Assembly: GCF_023650515.1 (NCBI RefSeq)
Contig: NZ_CP096016.1
Coordinates: forward strand, 1,140,001 to 1,204,000
Length of the DNA stretch: 64,000 nt
Origin: Alkalimarinus coralli
GTDB lineage: Bacteria; Pseudomonadota; Gammaproteobacteria; Pseudomonadales; Oleiphilaceae
Direction: 5' to 3'
The translations under genes and the position numbers were made by a program. Below the pieces are notes generated by a model that saw nothing but the letters and a program-made list of their open reading frames with translations, was not told where the DNA came from and did not search any database. The first letter of the stretch is position 1, and the number at the start of each line of letters is the position of its first letter. Shown here one piece after another: positions 50,193 to 59,166 of the stretch.

Positions 50193-51047
50193 ATGGAAAG
50201 AACCTACCGTCTTATCATTTCATGCCCGGATCGCACGGGCATTGTTGCAAAGGTCAGTAACTTTTTGGCAACGTACAATGGCTGGATTACCGAAGCCAGT
50301 CATCACGCCGACCAGAAAACAGGTTGGTTTTTTATGCGGAATGAAATAAAGGCCAGTTCGATATCGTTTGACCTTGAGTCATTCCGTATCGCTTTTGAGC
50401 CTATTGCGAAAGAGTACTCCATGTGCTGGAGTGTCTCTGATTCGGATGTTAAAAAGCGCGTAGTGTTGATGGCCTCAAAAGAGTCACACTGTTTGGCGGA
50501 TATTTTACATCGCTGGCACAGTAATGAGTTGGATGCAGAAATAGTAGCTGTGATTTCAAATCATAATGACCTTCGTCGCATGGTTGAGTGGCATGATATT
50601 CCTTACCATCATGTACCTGTTGATAAGAATAATAAGCCTGAAGCATTTGAACAAGTCACTAAGCTGGTTGAAGAGTATCAAACGGATGTCATTGTTTTAG
50701 CTCGTTATATGCAGATTTTGCCCCCCGACCTATGCGAGTTGTACGCGGGTAGGGTGATTAATATTCATCATAGTTTTTTGCCTTCATTTGCTGGAGCCAA
50801 GCCGTATCACAAAGCGTATGATCGCGGGGTTAAGTTAATTGGCGCAACGTGCCACTATGTAACGCAGGATCTCGATGAAGGACCTATTATTGACCAGGAT
50901 GTCATTCGAGTAAGCCATCGTGACTCTACGGAAGATATGGTTCGATTGGGGCGGGATGTTGAAAGAATGGTTCTTTCTCGTGGCCTACGGTGCCATTTGG
51001 AAGATAGGGTTATTATCTACGAGAACAAAACAGTCGTGTTTAATTAA
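50193..51047 (+). CDS. purU: Formyltetrahydrofolate deformylase
   Basis: A 284-residue enzyme that hydrolyses 10-formyl-THF to formate and THF. It has an N-terminal ACT domain (RLIISCPDRTGIVAKVSNFL) and a formyltransferase-like catalytic domain with ARYMQILP, INIHHSFLPSFAGAKPYHKA and GATCHYVTQDLDEGPIIDQD (catalytic Asn/His/Asp set). Length matches PurU. Confidence 0.95.
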   Translation: MERTYRLIISCPDRTGIVAKVSNFLATYNGWITEASHHADQKTGWFFMRNEIKASSISFDLESFRIAFEPIAKEYSMCWSVSDSDVKKRVVLMASKESHCLADILHRWHSNELDAEIVAVISNHNDLRRMVEWHDIPYHHVPVDKNNKPEAFEQVTKLVEEYQTDVIVLARYMQILPPDLCELYAGRVINIHHSFLPSFAGAKPYHKAYDRGVKLIGATCHYVTQDLDEGPIIDQDVIRVSHRDSTEDMVRLGRDVERMVLSRGLRCHLEDRVIIYENKTVVFN

Positions 51048-51081
51048 TGTGATGGCGCTTACGTAAGTTAGTGTCATTTGC

Positions 51082-51126
51082 GCCCGTCAATAAATAGGGC
51101 GCTTGCGCACTCTATTTACTGACGGC
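51082..51126. terminator. Hairpin between purU and the response regulator gene
   Basis: Imperfect inverted repeat gcccgtcaataaatag...ctatttactgacggc around gcgcttgcgc. It sits between convergent genes and could terminate both. The gcgc-tt-gcgc centre recurs at 61524-61539. Confidence 0.6.
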
Positions 51127-51177
51127 TATACCCTTCGAGGAGAGGGGTGTTTTGAAAACTCCATCACCTCAATAAGT

Positions 51178-52428
51178 TTATTCCGCTACGCATATTTGGT
51201 TTCTGCCAGCTTGTTTGGCGTTATAAAGCTGTCGATCCGACTCGCTCATTAGTCCGTCCAGTGTGTTGTTCTGATCGGCGGCGATGCCTGCCGATATGGT
51301 AATAGTAACGCTGCTATTATCCAGCATAATTATATGGTCCTCTACTAGTTCCCGAAAATTCTCCAGCAGTGTTGCTGCCTTTTTTATGTCGAGTCCGGGC
51401 AGTAATACGCAGAACTCTTCTCCGCCCATTCGGGCGAAAACAAAACGTCCAAAGGCCTGATTGATAAGTGCTGCTATTTCTTTGAGTGCGAGGTCGCCTG
51501 CATCATGGCCGTAGACATCGTTTATTTTCTTAAAGTGATCAATATCTATCAGTGCAAGGCAAGTGGGGATGCTCTTTTTCTGTGCGACGGCTAACGCTTC
51601 TTCACCTTTTTCGTAAAAATGTCGCCGATTAAACAAGCCTGTAAGGTAGTCATGGTAGGCTGCGTGCTGAATGGTTTCTACATGTTCCATGGTTTCGATA
51701 TTGTGAATAATCCGGCAGTGGAACTCTTCGTGGCTAAAGGGCTTTGATAAAAAGTCGTTGGCACCATTCTTGATGAACTTTGCTGACAGTCCTCCGCTGC
51801 CTTGCGTTGAAAGGCCGATGATAACCAGTGAATTCTTATCAACCTCTCTACGAATGTTTTTCACTAGATCAAACCCGTTCATAACGGGCATGTTGTAGTC
51901 TGTTATTAGAAGTTTAATGTTGGGGTCTTTCTCTATAATGTTTAATGCCTGCTTCCCGTCTTCTGCTTCAATGACTTGATATAAGTGAGGTTGCAGCATT
52001 GTGGTAATGAATTTTCTTGAAGTTGCTGAGTCGTCAGCGACGAGTACCTTTATATGCTGGTTTTTATGCAGGCGATGAATAAGCTTTAATACATATTCGT
52101 ATGAGAAACGGCTCTCTTTCACAACGTAGTCAACTATTGGTTTTTCAAGCATTTGATCTCGTTTATGCTCGTCGTAGCTGCCAGTTAGTACGATTGTAGG
52201 TATCTTTAAATCAAGCGTGTAATCAACAACTTCGCCGTTAGGTGCATCAGGCAGATTTAGATCAACGACAGCGGCCAAGTACTGCTTGCCACCTTCATTT
52301 TCCAGCAGTGTTTTTGCTTCTTTGAATGATGTTGCGGTGTCAAACCTGAGCGAGGAGTCAAGCTTTGCGATGTGTTTGATGATCTTAATGACTATAGGGC
52401 TGTCTTCTACAACTATAAATTTTTTCAT
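51178..52428 (-). CDS. Double-receiver response regulator with GGDEF (GGEEF) domain
   Basis: A 416-residue protein: receiver 1 (about 1-120: FIVVEDSPIV, VVDLNLPDAP), receiver 2 (about 128-245: VLVADDSATSRKF, LITDYNMPVMNG, FLSKPFS) and a diguanylate cyclase domain (about 265-416: DYLTGLFNRRHF, DIDHFKKINDVYGHDAGD, RMGGEEFCVLL). GGEEF is an active variant, so c-di-GMP synthesis is likely. The phospho-acceptor Asp is present in both receivers. ATG 52428 begins at conserved sequence; the frame is open to 52527. No cognate kinase is nearby. Confidence 0.92.
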   Translation of the reverse strand: MKKFIVVEDSPIVIKIIKHIAKLDSSLRFDTATSFKEAKTLLENEGGKQYLAAVVDLNLPDAPNGEVVDYTLDLKIPTIVLTGSYDEHKRDQMLEKPIVDYVVKESRFSYEYVLKLIHRLHKNQHIKVLVADDSATSRKFITTMLQPHLYQVIEAEDGKQALNIIEKDPNIKLLITDYNMPVMNGFDLVKNIRREVDKNSLVIIGLSTQGSGGLSAKFIKNGANDFLSKPFSHEEFHCRIIHNIETMEHVETIQHAAYHDYLTGLFNRRHFYEKGEEALAVAQKKSIPTCLALIDIDHFKKINDVYGHDAGDLALKEIAALINQAFGRFVFARMGGEEFCVLLPGLDIKKAATLLENFRELVEDHIIMLDNSSVTITISAGIAADQNNTLDGLMSESDRQLYNAKQAGRNQICVAE

Positions 52429-52527
52429 AAGTAATATCTGGGGGGTTGTATATGCAATAGAGTTATCCCTAAGCTTAGATGGAGATAGTTGATGAGCAAG
52501 GAAAAACACGTGTTTTGTAACGCGCAA

Positions 52528-52961
52528 TGGCCATGAAGTGTGTTATGATTTAGGGTTTTTAAATCGCTGATACTATTTTTGCTAGGGAATGGGCTTGCCC
52601 GACTCGATACGCGGCTAGTTTAAGTGATTGCCTTTTGTTAAATTAAGGCGGGGTTACGGTGCTTCAGGTCGGCTAGACCTGCTGTACTGTCTGATTTTAC
52701 AGTGCCACGTAATTGTGACCGTATTGTAACGCAGTGGTTATATTAACCACGTGATAGCTAGGTACTCGGTTGAATAGCCAGATGCTGGAAGAACGTCATA
52801 TGACATAGAGTGGTATGAAAGATAGATTTATGACATGCCAGTATTATGCAGGCATGTCATGAGTTGCCATATAACAACTAAAAAGGGGTTTAGTGCCGTA
52901 TTAGGTTTTGATCTCGGCATAAACCGCCCAAAGACTTCTGAACAATAGGAACTATAGCTAT
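52528..52961 (+). other. gyrA upstream region with palindromes
   Basis: No gene is seen. Two inverted repeats stand out: gtggtta-tat-taaccac (52734-52750) and atgacatgcc/ggcatgtcat (52830-52839 and 52851-52860, loop of 11). They may be leader structures or regulator sites of gyrA, whose promoter must lie here. Confidence 0.5.
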
Positions 52962-55595
52962 ATGGGTGAGCTGGCCAAAGAAATTTTACCCGTTAATATC
53001 GAAGACGAATTAAAGCAGTCTTATCTCGACTACGCGATGAGCGTTATTATCGGGCGAGCCTTACCGGATGTTCGAGATGGGCTAAAGCCTGTCCACCGTC
53101 GTGTTTTGTTTGCGATGAGCGAACTGAGCAACGATTGGAATAAACCCTATAAAAAATCAGCCCGTATCGTTGGTGATGTTATTGGTAAATATCACCCTCA
53201 CGGTGATTCTGCGGTATACGACACGATTGTACGAATGGCTCAGCCGTTTTCGCTTCGTTACACACTGGTTGATGGCCAGGGTAATTTTGGTTCTGTTGAT
53301 GGTGATAGCGCCGCTGCAATGCGATATACCGAAATTCGCATGGAGAAGCTTTCACACTCATTGCTAGCTGACCTTGAAAAGGAGACGGTAGACTTTGTTC
53401 CCAACTATGACGGAACAGAGCAAATTCCTGAAGTCCTGCCGACTCGAGTTCCCAACTTATTAGTAAATGGCTCGTCCGGTATCGCCGTTGGTATGGCGAC
53501 TAATATCCCCCCTCATAACCTTCATGAAATTACCGATGGTTGTTTAGCGCTGCTCGATAACCCAGACTTGAGCGTCGATGACCTAATGGAGTTTATTCCT
53601 GGGCCTGACTTTCCTACTGCTGCAATTATTAACGGCCGAGCGGGGATCATTGAGGCATATCGAACGGGGCGTGGACGCATCTACCTTCGTGGCCGACACG
53701 AAGTTGAAACAGACGCTAAAAATGGCAAGCAGACGCTTGTTATAACCGAAATTCCTTATCAGGTGAATAAAGCTCGACTGATCGAAAAAATAGCTGAGCT
53801 GGTGAAAGATAAGAAAATCGAAGGGATTACAGAGCTGCGCGATGAGTCTAACAAAGAAGGGATGCGCATCGTTATTGAGCTGCGTCGAGGTGAAATGCCC
53901 GATGTGATTATGAATAACCTGTATGCTCAGACTCAGCTGGAAAATGTGTTCGGCATTAATATGGTTGCCCTGATTGACGGTGAACCAAAGACCCTTAATC
54001 TTAAGCAGGTACTGGCTGCCTTTATTAAGCATCGCAGGGAAGTGGTAACCAGAAGGACTGTTTTTGAGTTACGCAAAGCCCGAGAGCGGGGTCATATCCT
54101 TGAAGGGTTAGTGGTTGCGTTATCTAATATTGACCCTGTCATCGAGATGATTAAGGCATCACCAAGCGCAGCCATTGCAAAAGAACGTTTGCTAGAAACT
54201 GCCTGGGAGCCAGGCAATGTTGTTGCAATGCTGGAGCGGGCAGGAGAAGATGCGTGCAGGCCGGATGACTTAGAGCCCCAGTACGGTTTACGTGACCAGA
54301 AATATTACTTGTCGCCCGTTCAGGCGCAAGAAATCTTGAATATGCGTTTACACCGTCTTACAGGGCTTGAGACAGAAAAGCTGTTGGAAGAGTATCGTGA
54401 AATTCTCGAAAAGATAGCAGAGTTTTTGGCTATATTGAGTAATCCTGAAAAACTGTTGAACGTCATTCGTGAAGAGCTTGCAGCGGTAAAAGAAGAGTTT
54501 GGTGATGAGCGTCGCACAGAAATTACGATGTCTAAGCGTGACCTGACAGTTGCAGACCTCATAAATGAAGAAGACCTTGTGGTTACCATTTCTCATGGCG
54601 GCTATGCCAAAACTCAACCCGTTGAAGCATATCAAGCTCAGCGCAGAGGGGGGAGAGGAAAGTCTTCGACATCGATGAAAGATGAAGACTTCATAGAAAA
54701 ATTACTGGTTGCTAACTCCCATGACACCATTTTGTGCTTCACCAACAAGGGCAAAGTCTACTGGTTGAGAGTATTTGAGATTCCTCAGGCAAGCAGAACA
54801 GCTCGCGGACGCCCGATGGTGAATATTTTGCCGTTGGACGAGGGGGAGAGGGTCACAACCTTCCTGCCAATACAGGAGTATAAAGAAGACCACTTTATAT
54901 TCATGGCAACTGCGGGTGGAACCGTTAAGAAAACACCTCTGGAAAACTTTTCTCGCCCACGAACAAGCGGCTTGATTGCGCTGGGTCTGGATGAAGGAGA
55001 CACGCTGATTGGTGCTGAGCTAACGGATGGGACTAAAGATGTCATGCTCATGAGTAGTGCGGGTAAGGCTATTCGTTTTAACGAAAGTGATGTTCGTGCT
55101 ATGGGGCGTACCGCTCGCGGTGTACGGGGTATCAAAGTTCCTGAAGGGCATAGTGTCGTATCGTTAATTATACCTCAGCAGGATAGCATGATGCTGTTGG
55201 CAAGTGAGTATGGCTACGGCAAGCGCACGCGTATTGAGGAGTTTCCTGTATACGGACGTGGTGGACAAGGTGTTATTGCCATGCAGTGCTCTGAAAGGAA
55301 CGGCAAGCTTGTTTCAGCGGTTCAAGTGTTTGACGGCGATGAGATGATGTTGATCAGCGACAAAGGTACGCTGGTTCGGAGCAGAACGGAAGAGGTCTCT
55401 ATCGTTAGCCGAAATACCCAAGGTGTCAGGCTGATTAAGTTATCTCAAGAAAACGAGTTGCTGGTAGGTGTTGAGCGAATTGATGAACCAGACGCTGAAG
55501 ATGAGCTTCTTGAAGGTTCTTCTGAGGCAGATACCGGTGAGGCACCACATAGTGGAGATGAGGGCGCAGGGGCCGAAGGAGCGGCAGAAGAGTAG
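52962..55595 (+). CDS. gyrA: DNA gyrase subunit A
   Basis: An 877-residue type II topoisomerase subunit that cuts and rejoins DNA during negative supercoiling. Catalytic Tyr122 lies in [11 protein letters not shown]. The quinolone-resistance region reads [13 protein letters not shown] with Ser83 and Asp87 (E. coli numbering), the sensitive-type residues. The C-terminal pinwheel domain contains the GyrA box QRRGGRG. It ends with an acidic tail rich in E, D, G and A. Confidence 0.98.
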   Translation: MGELAKEILPVNIEDELKQSYLDYAMSVIIGRALPDVRDGLKPVHRRVLFAMSELSNDWNKPYKKSARIVGDVIGKYHPHGDSAVYDTIVRMAQPFSLRYTLVDGQGNFGSVDGDSAAAMRYTEIRMEKLSHSLLADLEKETVDFVPNYDGTEQIPEVLPTRVPNLLVNGSSGIAVGMATNIPPHNLHEITDGCLALLDNPDLSVDDLMEFIPGPDFPTAAIINGRAGIIEAYRTGRGRIYLRGRHEVETDAKNGKQTLVITEIPYQVNKARLIEKIAELVKDKKIEGITELRDESNKEGMRIVIELRRGEMPDVIMNNLYAQTQLENVFGINMVALIDGEPKTLNLKQVLAAFIKHRREVVTRRTVFELRKARERGHILEGLVVALSNIDPVIEMIKASPSAAIAKERLLETAWEPGNVVAMLERAGEDACRPDDLEPQYGLRDQKYYLSPVQAQEILNMRLHRLTGLETEKLLEEYREILEKIAEFLAILSNPEKLLNVIREELAAVKEEFGDERRTEITMSKRDLTVADLINEEDLVVTISHGGYAKTQPVEAYQAQRRGGRGKSSTSMKDEDFIEKLLVANSHDTILCFTNKGKVYWLRVFEIPQASRTARGRPMVNILPLDEGERVTTFLPIQEYKEDHFIFMATAGGTVKKTPLENFSRPRTSGLIALGLDEGDTLIGAELTDGTKDVMLMSSAGKAIRFNESDVRAMGRTARGVRGIKVPEGHSVVSLIIPQQDSMMLLASEYGYGKRTRIEEFPVYGRGGQGVIAMQCSERNGKLVSAVQVFDGDEMMLISDKGTLVRSRTEEVSIVSRNTQGVRLIKLSQENELLVGVERIDEPDAEDELLEGSSEADTGEAPHSGDEGAGAEGAAEE

Positions 55596-55733
55596 TGACT
55601 AAGGTCGCTAGATAAATTGTTTATTGTTGTTTGGTTAACGGCCTTAGATGTTGTAACTCACTGAGAGTTGCAGCTCTGAGGCTTTGTTTTTTCCGTTTCT
55701 GAATTTAAAAGCATGGTTAAAGGTGTCGAGTTA

Positions 55734-56813
55734 ATGTCTAGAGCGTTTAACTTCTGTGCAGGGCCTGCGTCACTGCCGACCGAAGTATTGGCTGAAGCTC
55801 AGGCGCAGCTGTTAGATTGGAATGGGCGTGGCCTGTCTGTGATGGAAATGAGCCATAGAAGCCCTGAGTTTGTGTCTATTGCCAATGAGGCTCAAAGTGA
55901 CTTTAAAGAGTTACTTTCGATTGGGGATGATTACTCCGTTTTATTTCTCCAGGGAGGAGCTACAGCTCAGTTTGCCTCCGTTCCGCTCAACTTATCTTCG
56001 CCGGGTGACCGGGTGGATTATGTAAATACAGGTATTTGGTCAAAAAAAGCCATTGCAGAGGCAAAGCGGTATTGTGAGGTTAATGTTGTAGCTACTGCAC
56101 AAGATAATCAGTTTACGTTCATTCCGGATCAAGCTTTATGGGCTCAATCCAATGACGCCGCTTACCTGCACTATACGCCAAATGAAACAATTGGTGGCTT
56201 GGAGTTTGACTGGATACCGGATACGGCAGCCCCATTAGTTGCCGACATGTCGTCCACGATTCTTTCGAGGCCACTAGATGTAAACAAATTTGGGGCCATA
56301 TATGCAGGCGCTCAGAAGAATATTGGGCCGGCGGGCTTGGTTATTGTTGTTGTTAAAAATGAATTGTTAGGGCGAGCACGAGAAGATATTCCAACCTGCA
56401 TGAATTACAGTGTGGCGGCAGAGAATAACTCTATGTATAACACGCCTCCTACGTTGGCTTGGTATCTATCCGGTCTGGTATTTAAGTGGATAAAGGCTCA
56501 AGGTGGATTGTCGGCGATGGAAGAAATAAATCGTCGCAAAGCGCAGAAGTTATACAGCGCAATAGATGGTAGTGGCTTTTATAACAACCCTATTGCAGCT
56601 AACAGCCGCTCTTTGATGAATATACCGTTCACATTGGCGGATGATAAGCTAAATTCATTGTTTTTATCGCAAGCGGAGCAGCGTGGTCTGCTGAACCTGG
56701 CAGGGCATCGTTCTGTAGGGGGGATGCGCGCGAGTATTTATAATGCGGTACCGGAAGCGGCAGTTGATGCTCTGGTAGATTTCATGGGTGAATTTGAAAG
56801 AGATAATGGTTAG
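55734..56813 (+). CDS. serC: Phosphoserine aminotransferase
   Basis: A 359-residue PLP enzyme of serine and pyridoxine synthesis. Signatures: FNFCAGPASLP, LFLQGGATAQFA, ADMSSTILSRP and the PLP Lys in YAGAQKNIGPAG. ATG 55734 begins at conserved sequence, with aaggtg upstream; the frame is open to 55713. First gene of the serC-pheA-hisC-tyrA/aroA-cmk-rpsA series, with 2 nt to pheA. Confidence 0.96.
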   Translation: MSRAFNFCAGPASLPTEVLAEAQAQLLDWNGRGLSVMEMSHRSPEFVSIANEAQSDFKELLSIGDDYSVLFLQGGATAQFASVPLNLSSPGDRVDYVNTGIWSKKAIAEAKRYCEVNVVATAQDNQFTFIPDQALWAQSNDAAYLHYTPNETIGGLEFDWIPDTAAPLVADMSSTILSRPLDVNKFGAIYAGAQKNIGPAGLVIVVVKNELLGRAREDIPTCMNYSVAAENNSMYNTPPTLAWYLSGLVFKWIKAQGGLSAMEEINRRKAQKLYSAIDGSGFYNNPIAANSRSLMNIPFTLADDKLNSLFLSQAEQRGLLNLAGHRSVGGMRASIYNAVPEAAVDALVDFMGEFERDNG

Positions 56814-56815
56814 TC

Positions 56816-57913
56816 ATGAGTGATGAAAGTAAAGCGCTTGGTGAGATAAGGGATGAAATTGACAGCATCGATCAGCAAATTCAGACCCTGATTAATCAGC
56901 GAGCAAAGTGCGCCCAAAAAGTGGCGGATGTAAAGCTGAAAGCCAAAAAGAGTGATGATGCTATTTTCTACAGGCCGGAGCGCGAAGCGCAAGTGCTTCG
57001 TAAAGTGATGGAGCGAAATCAGGGGCCGCTTGATAATGAAGAGATGGCTCGTTTGTTCAGGGAGATTATGTCTTCCTGCTTAGCGCTTGAAAAACCTATG
57101 CACATCGCGTATCTGGGGCCTCAGGGTACATTTACTCAGGCGGCAGCGCTAAAGCACTTTGGCCACTCTGTTATTAGTGTGCCCCAGATGGCGATTGATG
57201 AAGTGTTCCGGGAGGTAGAGGCTGGAGAAGCTCATTATGGGGTGGTTCCGGTTGAAAACTCGACAGAAGGGATGATTAATCACACATTAGATATGTTTGT
57301 CTCTTCACCACTCAGAATTTGCGGTGAAGTTAAGCTACGTATTCACCATCATTTATTGGCCGGTAGTGAAACAGACCTGTCTAAAGTCGAAAAAATCTAC
57401 TCTCATCAGCAATCATTAGCCCAATGTAGGCGCTGGCTGGATTCGAATTGGCGAAAAGTTGAGCGTGTGGCTGTAAGTAGTAATGCAGAGGCGGCTCGTA
57501 GAGTCAAAGCAGAGCCTAACTCAGCGGCGATCGCAGGTGATATGGCGGCAGAGCTTTATGGTCTGGTAAATATCGCAAAAAATATAGAAGATCAGCCAGA
57601 TAATACAACCCGCTTCCTTATTGTTGGGATGGAAGATGTGCCTCCTAGCGGAGATGACAAAACGTCGATACTGGTTTCAATGAAAAACTGCCCTGGTGCG
57701 TTGTATCACCTTCTTGAACCATTTCATAAGCATGGTATTAGCTTAACCCGAATTGAGACCCGGCCATCGACATCTGGAACCTGGGCTTATGTATTTTATA
57801 TCGATTTTGAAGGCCACTATACTGATGAGAATGTGCAAAAAGTAATTGATGAAATCTCTAAGGAAGCTGTTGAAATCAAGCATTTAGGTTCTTATCCAGT
57901 CGGTGTTCTGTAG
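56816..57913 (+). CDS. pheA: Chorismate mutase/prephenate dehydratase (P-protein)
   Basis: A 365-residue bifunctional enzyme of phenylalanine synthesis. The AroQ chorismate mutase domain (1-95: IRDEIDSIDQQIQTLINQRA) is followed by prephenate dehydratase (IAYLGPQGTFTQAA; VPVENSTEGMINHTLDMF; DNTTRFLIVG) and an ACT domain for feedback inhibition (PGALYHLLEPFHKHGISLTR IETRP in part). It starts 2 nt after the serC stop. Confidence 0.96.
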   Translation: MSDESKALGEIRDEIDSIDQQIQTLINQRAKCAQKVADVKLKAKKSDDAIFYRPEREAQVLRKVMERNQGPLDNEEMARLFREIMSSCLALEKPMHIAYLGPQGTFTQAAALKHFGHSVISVPQMAIDEVFREVEAGEAHYGVVPVENSTEGMINHTLDMFVSSPLRICGEVKLRIHHHLLAGSETDLSKVEKIYSHQQSLAQCRRWLDSNWRKVERVAVSSNAEAARRVKAEPNSAAIAGDMAAELYGLVNIAKNIEDQPDNTTRFLIVGMEDVPPSGDDKTSILVSMKNCPGALYHLLEPFHKHGISLTRIETRPSTSGTWAYVFYIDFEGHYTDENVQKVIDEISKEAVEIKHLGSYPVGVL

Positions 57914-57940
57914 AGTGTATAGGCTGCTTAAAAGCGAGTT

Positions 57941-57964
57941 CGCTTAACTGTTAATAGTTAAGCG
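57941..57964 (+). repeat. Hairpin after pheA
   Basis: Perfect 9-bp stem cgcttaact/agttaagcg with loop gttaat, without a T tail. It sits directly before the 16-bp tandem repeat. Confidence 0.65.
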
Positions 57965-57966
57965 TC

Positions 57967-58030
57967 TTGAAATAACAGTACGTTGAAATAACGCTACCTT
58001 GAAATAACGCTACTTTGAAATAACATAGAG
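57967..58030. repeat. 16-bp tandem repeat in the hisC leader
   Basis: Four units starting ttgaaataac at 57967, 57983, 57999 and 58015, with spacers agtacg, gctacc, gctact and atagag. It ends about 20 bp before the hisC start, between pheA and hisC. Copy number may vary between strains. Confidence 0.88.
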
Positions 58031-58049
58031 TCTTGAATGAGGGATTGTA

Positions 58050-59165
58050 ATGGGGTGTGACTTAATCTCGTTGGCTACAAAAGGAGTACAAGGGCTGCAT
58101 CCATATCAGCCCGGTAAGCCCGTTGATGAGCTTGAACGTGAGCTGGGTATCAAGAATATTATAAAGCTTGCGAGCAATGAAAACCCTTTAGGGCCAAGTA
58201 ATAAGGCGTTAAAAGCTATCGAATCTTCATTTCAGGAGCTATGCCGATACCCCGATGGAAGTGGTTTTAAACTTAAAGACGTATTGGCAGAACGCTATGG
58301 GGTGTCAGTCGATCAGATTACTCTGGGAAATGGCTCTAACGACCTACTTGAAATAATCGCCCGCACTTTTGCTGATTCATCGTCAGAGATTGTCTATTCT
58401 CAATATGCATTTGCTGTTTACCCCCTTGTAACCCAAGCAATCGGGGCAAAAGCTGTTGAGGTGCCTGCTGTTGACTGGGGGCACGATTTGGTTGAGATGG
58501 CAAAGGCGATTAATGATAAAACCAAGCTGGTGTTTATTGCTAATCCAAATAACCCTACCGGAACTTATGTTAACCAACACCAGCTCATTCAGTTTTTGGA
58601 TGATGTGCCTGAAAGCGTCATTGTAGTATTGGATGAAGCCTACTGCGAATATATTGATAGCAGGAATGGGGGGGTAGATTTTCCGGATGGTGTTGAGTTG
58701 CTGACTAAATACCCTAACCTGATTGTGACTAGAACATTTTCAAAAGCTTGGGGGCTGGCATCATTAAGAGTAGGTTATGCCATGTCGCACCCAGATGTAG
58801 CAAACTTGTTAAATAGAGTCAGACAGCCATTTAATGTTGATACCTTCGCATTGGAAGCGGCTGTTGCGGTGTTGAGTGACGAAGATTACTTGAACGAATC
58901 GCGCAAGGTTAATAAAGAGGGCATGACTCAACTCACAGCTGGGTTTGATCGACTATCGTTGAGTTACATCCCTTCTGTTGGAAATTTTGTTACGTTTGAT
59001 ACCGGTCAGAACGCTATGCCTGTATATCAATCATTACTGCAGGAAGGCGTCATTGTCCGGCCCGTTGCGAACTATGGTATGCCCAGGCACTTAAGGGTCT
59101 CTATTGGCTTGCAGGAAGAAAACGAGCGTTTTTTGAATGCACTAGAAAAGATTTTGGGTCATTAA
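58050..59165 (+). CDS. hisC: Histidinol-phosphate aminotransferase
   Basis: A 371-residue PLP aminotransferase of histidine synthesis, which in this gene order can also serve aromatic amino acids. Signatures: KLASNENPLGPSNKALKAIE, FIANPNNPTGTYV, DEAYCEY and the PLP Lys in RTFSKAWGLASLRVGY. gaggga precedes the ATG. It ends 1 nt before the tyrA-aroA start. Confidence 0.95.
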   Translation: MGCDLISLATKGVQGLHPYQPGKPVDELERELGIKNIIKLASNENPLGPSNKALKAIESSFQELCRYPDGSGFKLKDVLAERYGVSVDQITLGNGSNDLLEIIARTFADSSSEIVYSQYAFAVYPLVTQAIGAKAVEVPAVDWGHDLVEMAKAINDKTKLVFIANPNNPTGTYVNQHQLIQFLDDVPESVIVVLDEAYCEYIDSRNGGVDFPDGVELLTKYPNLIVTRTFSKAWGLASLRVGYAMSHPDVANLLNRVRQPFNVDTFALEAAVAVLSDEDYLNESRKVNKEGMTQLTAGFDRLSLSYIPSVGNFVTFDTGQNAMPVYQSLLQEGVIVRPVANYGMPRHLRVSIGLQEENERFLNALEKILGH

Positions 59166-59166
59166 C

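Noticed and set aside
53583-54032. 149-codon minus-strand frame in gyrA
   Set aside because: Shadow of gyrA on the other strand without a start context.
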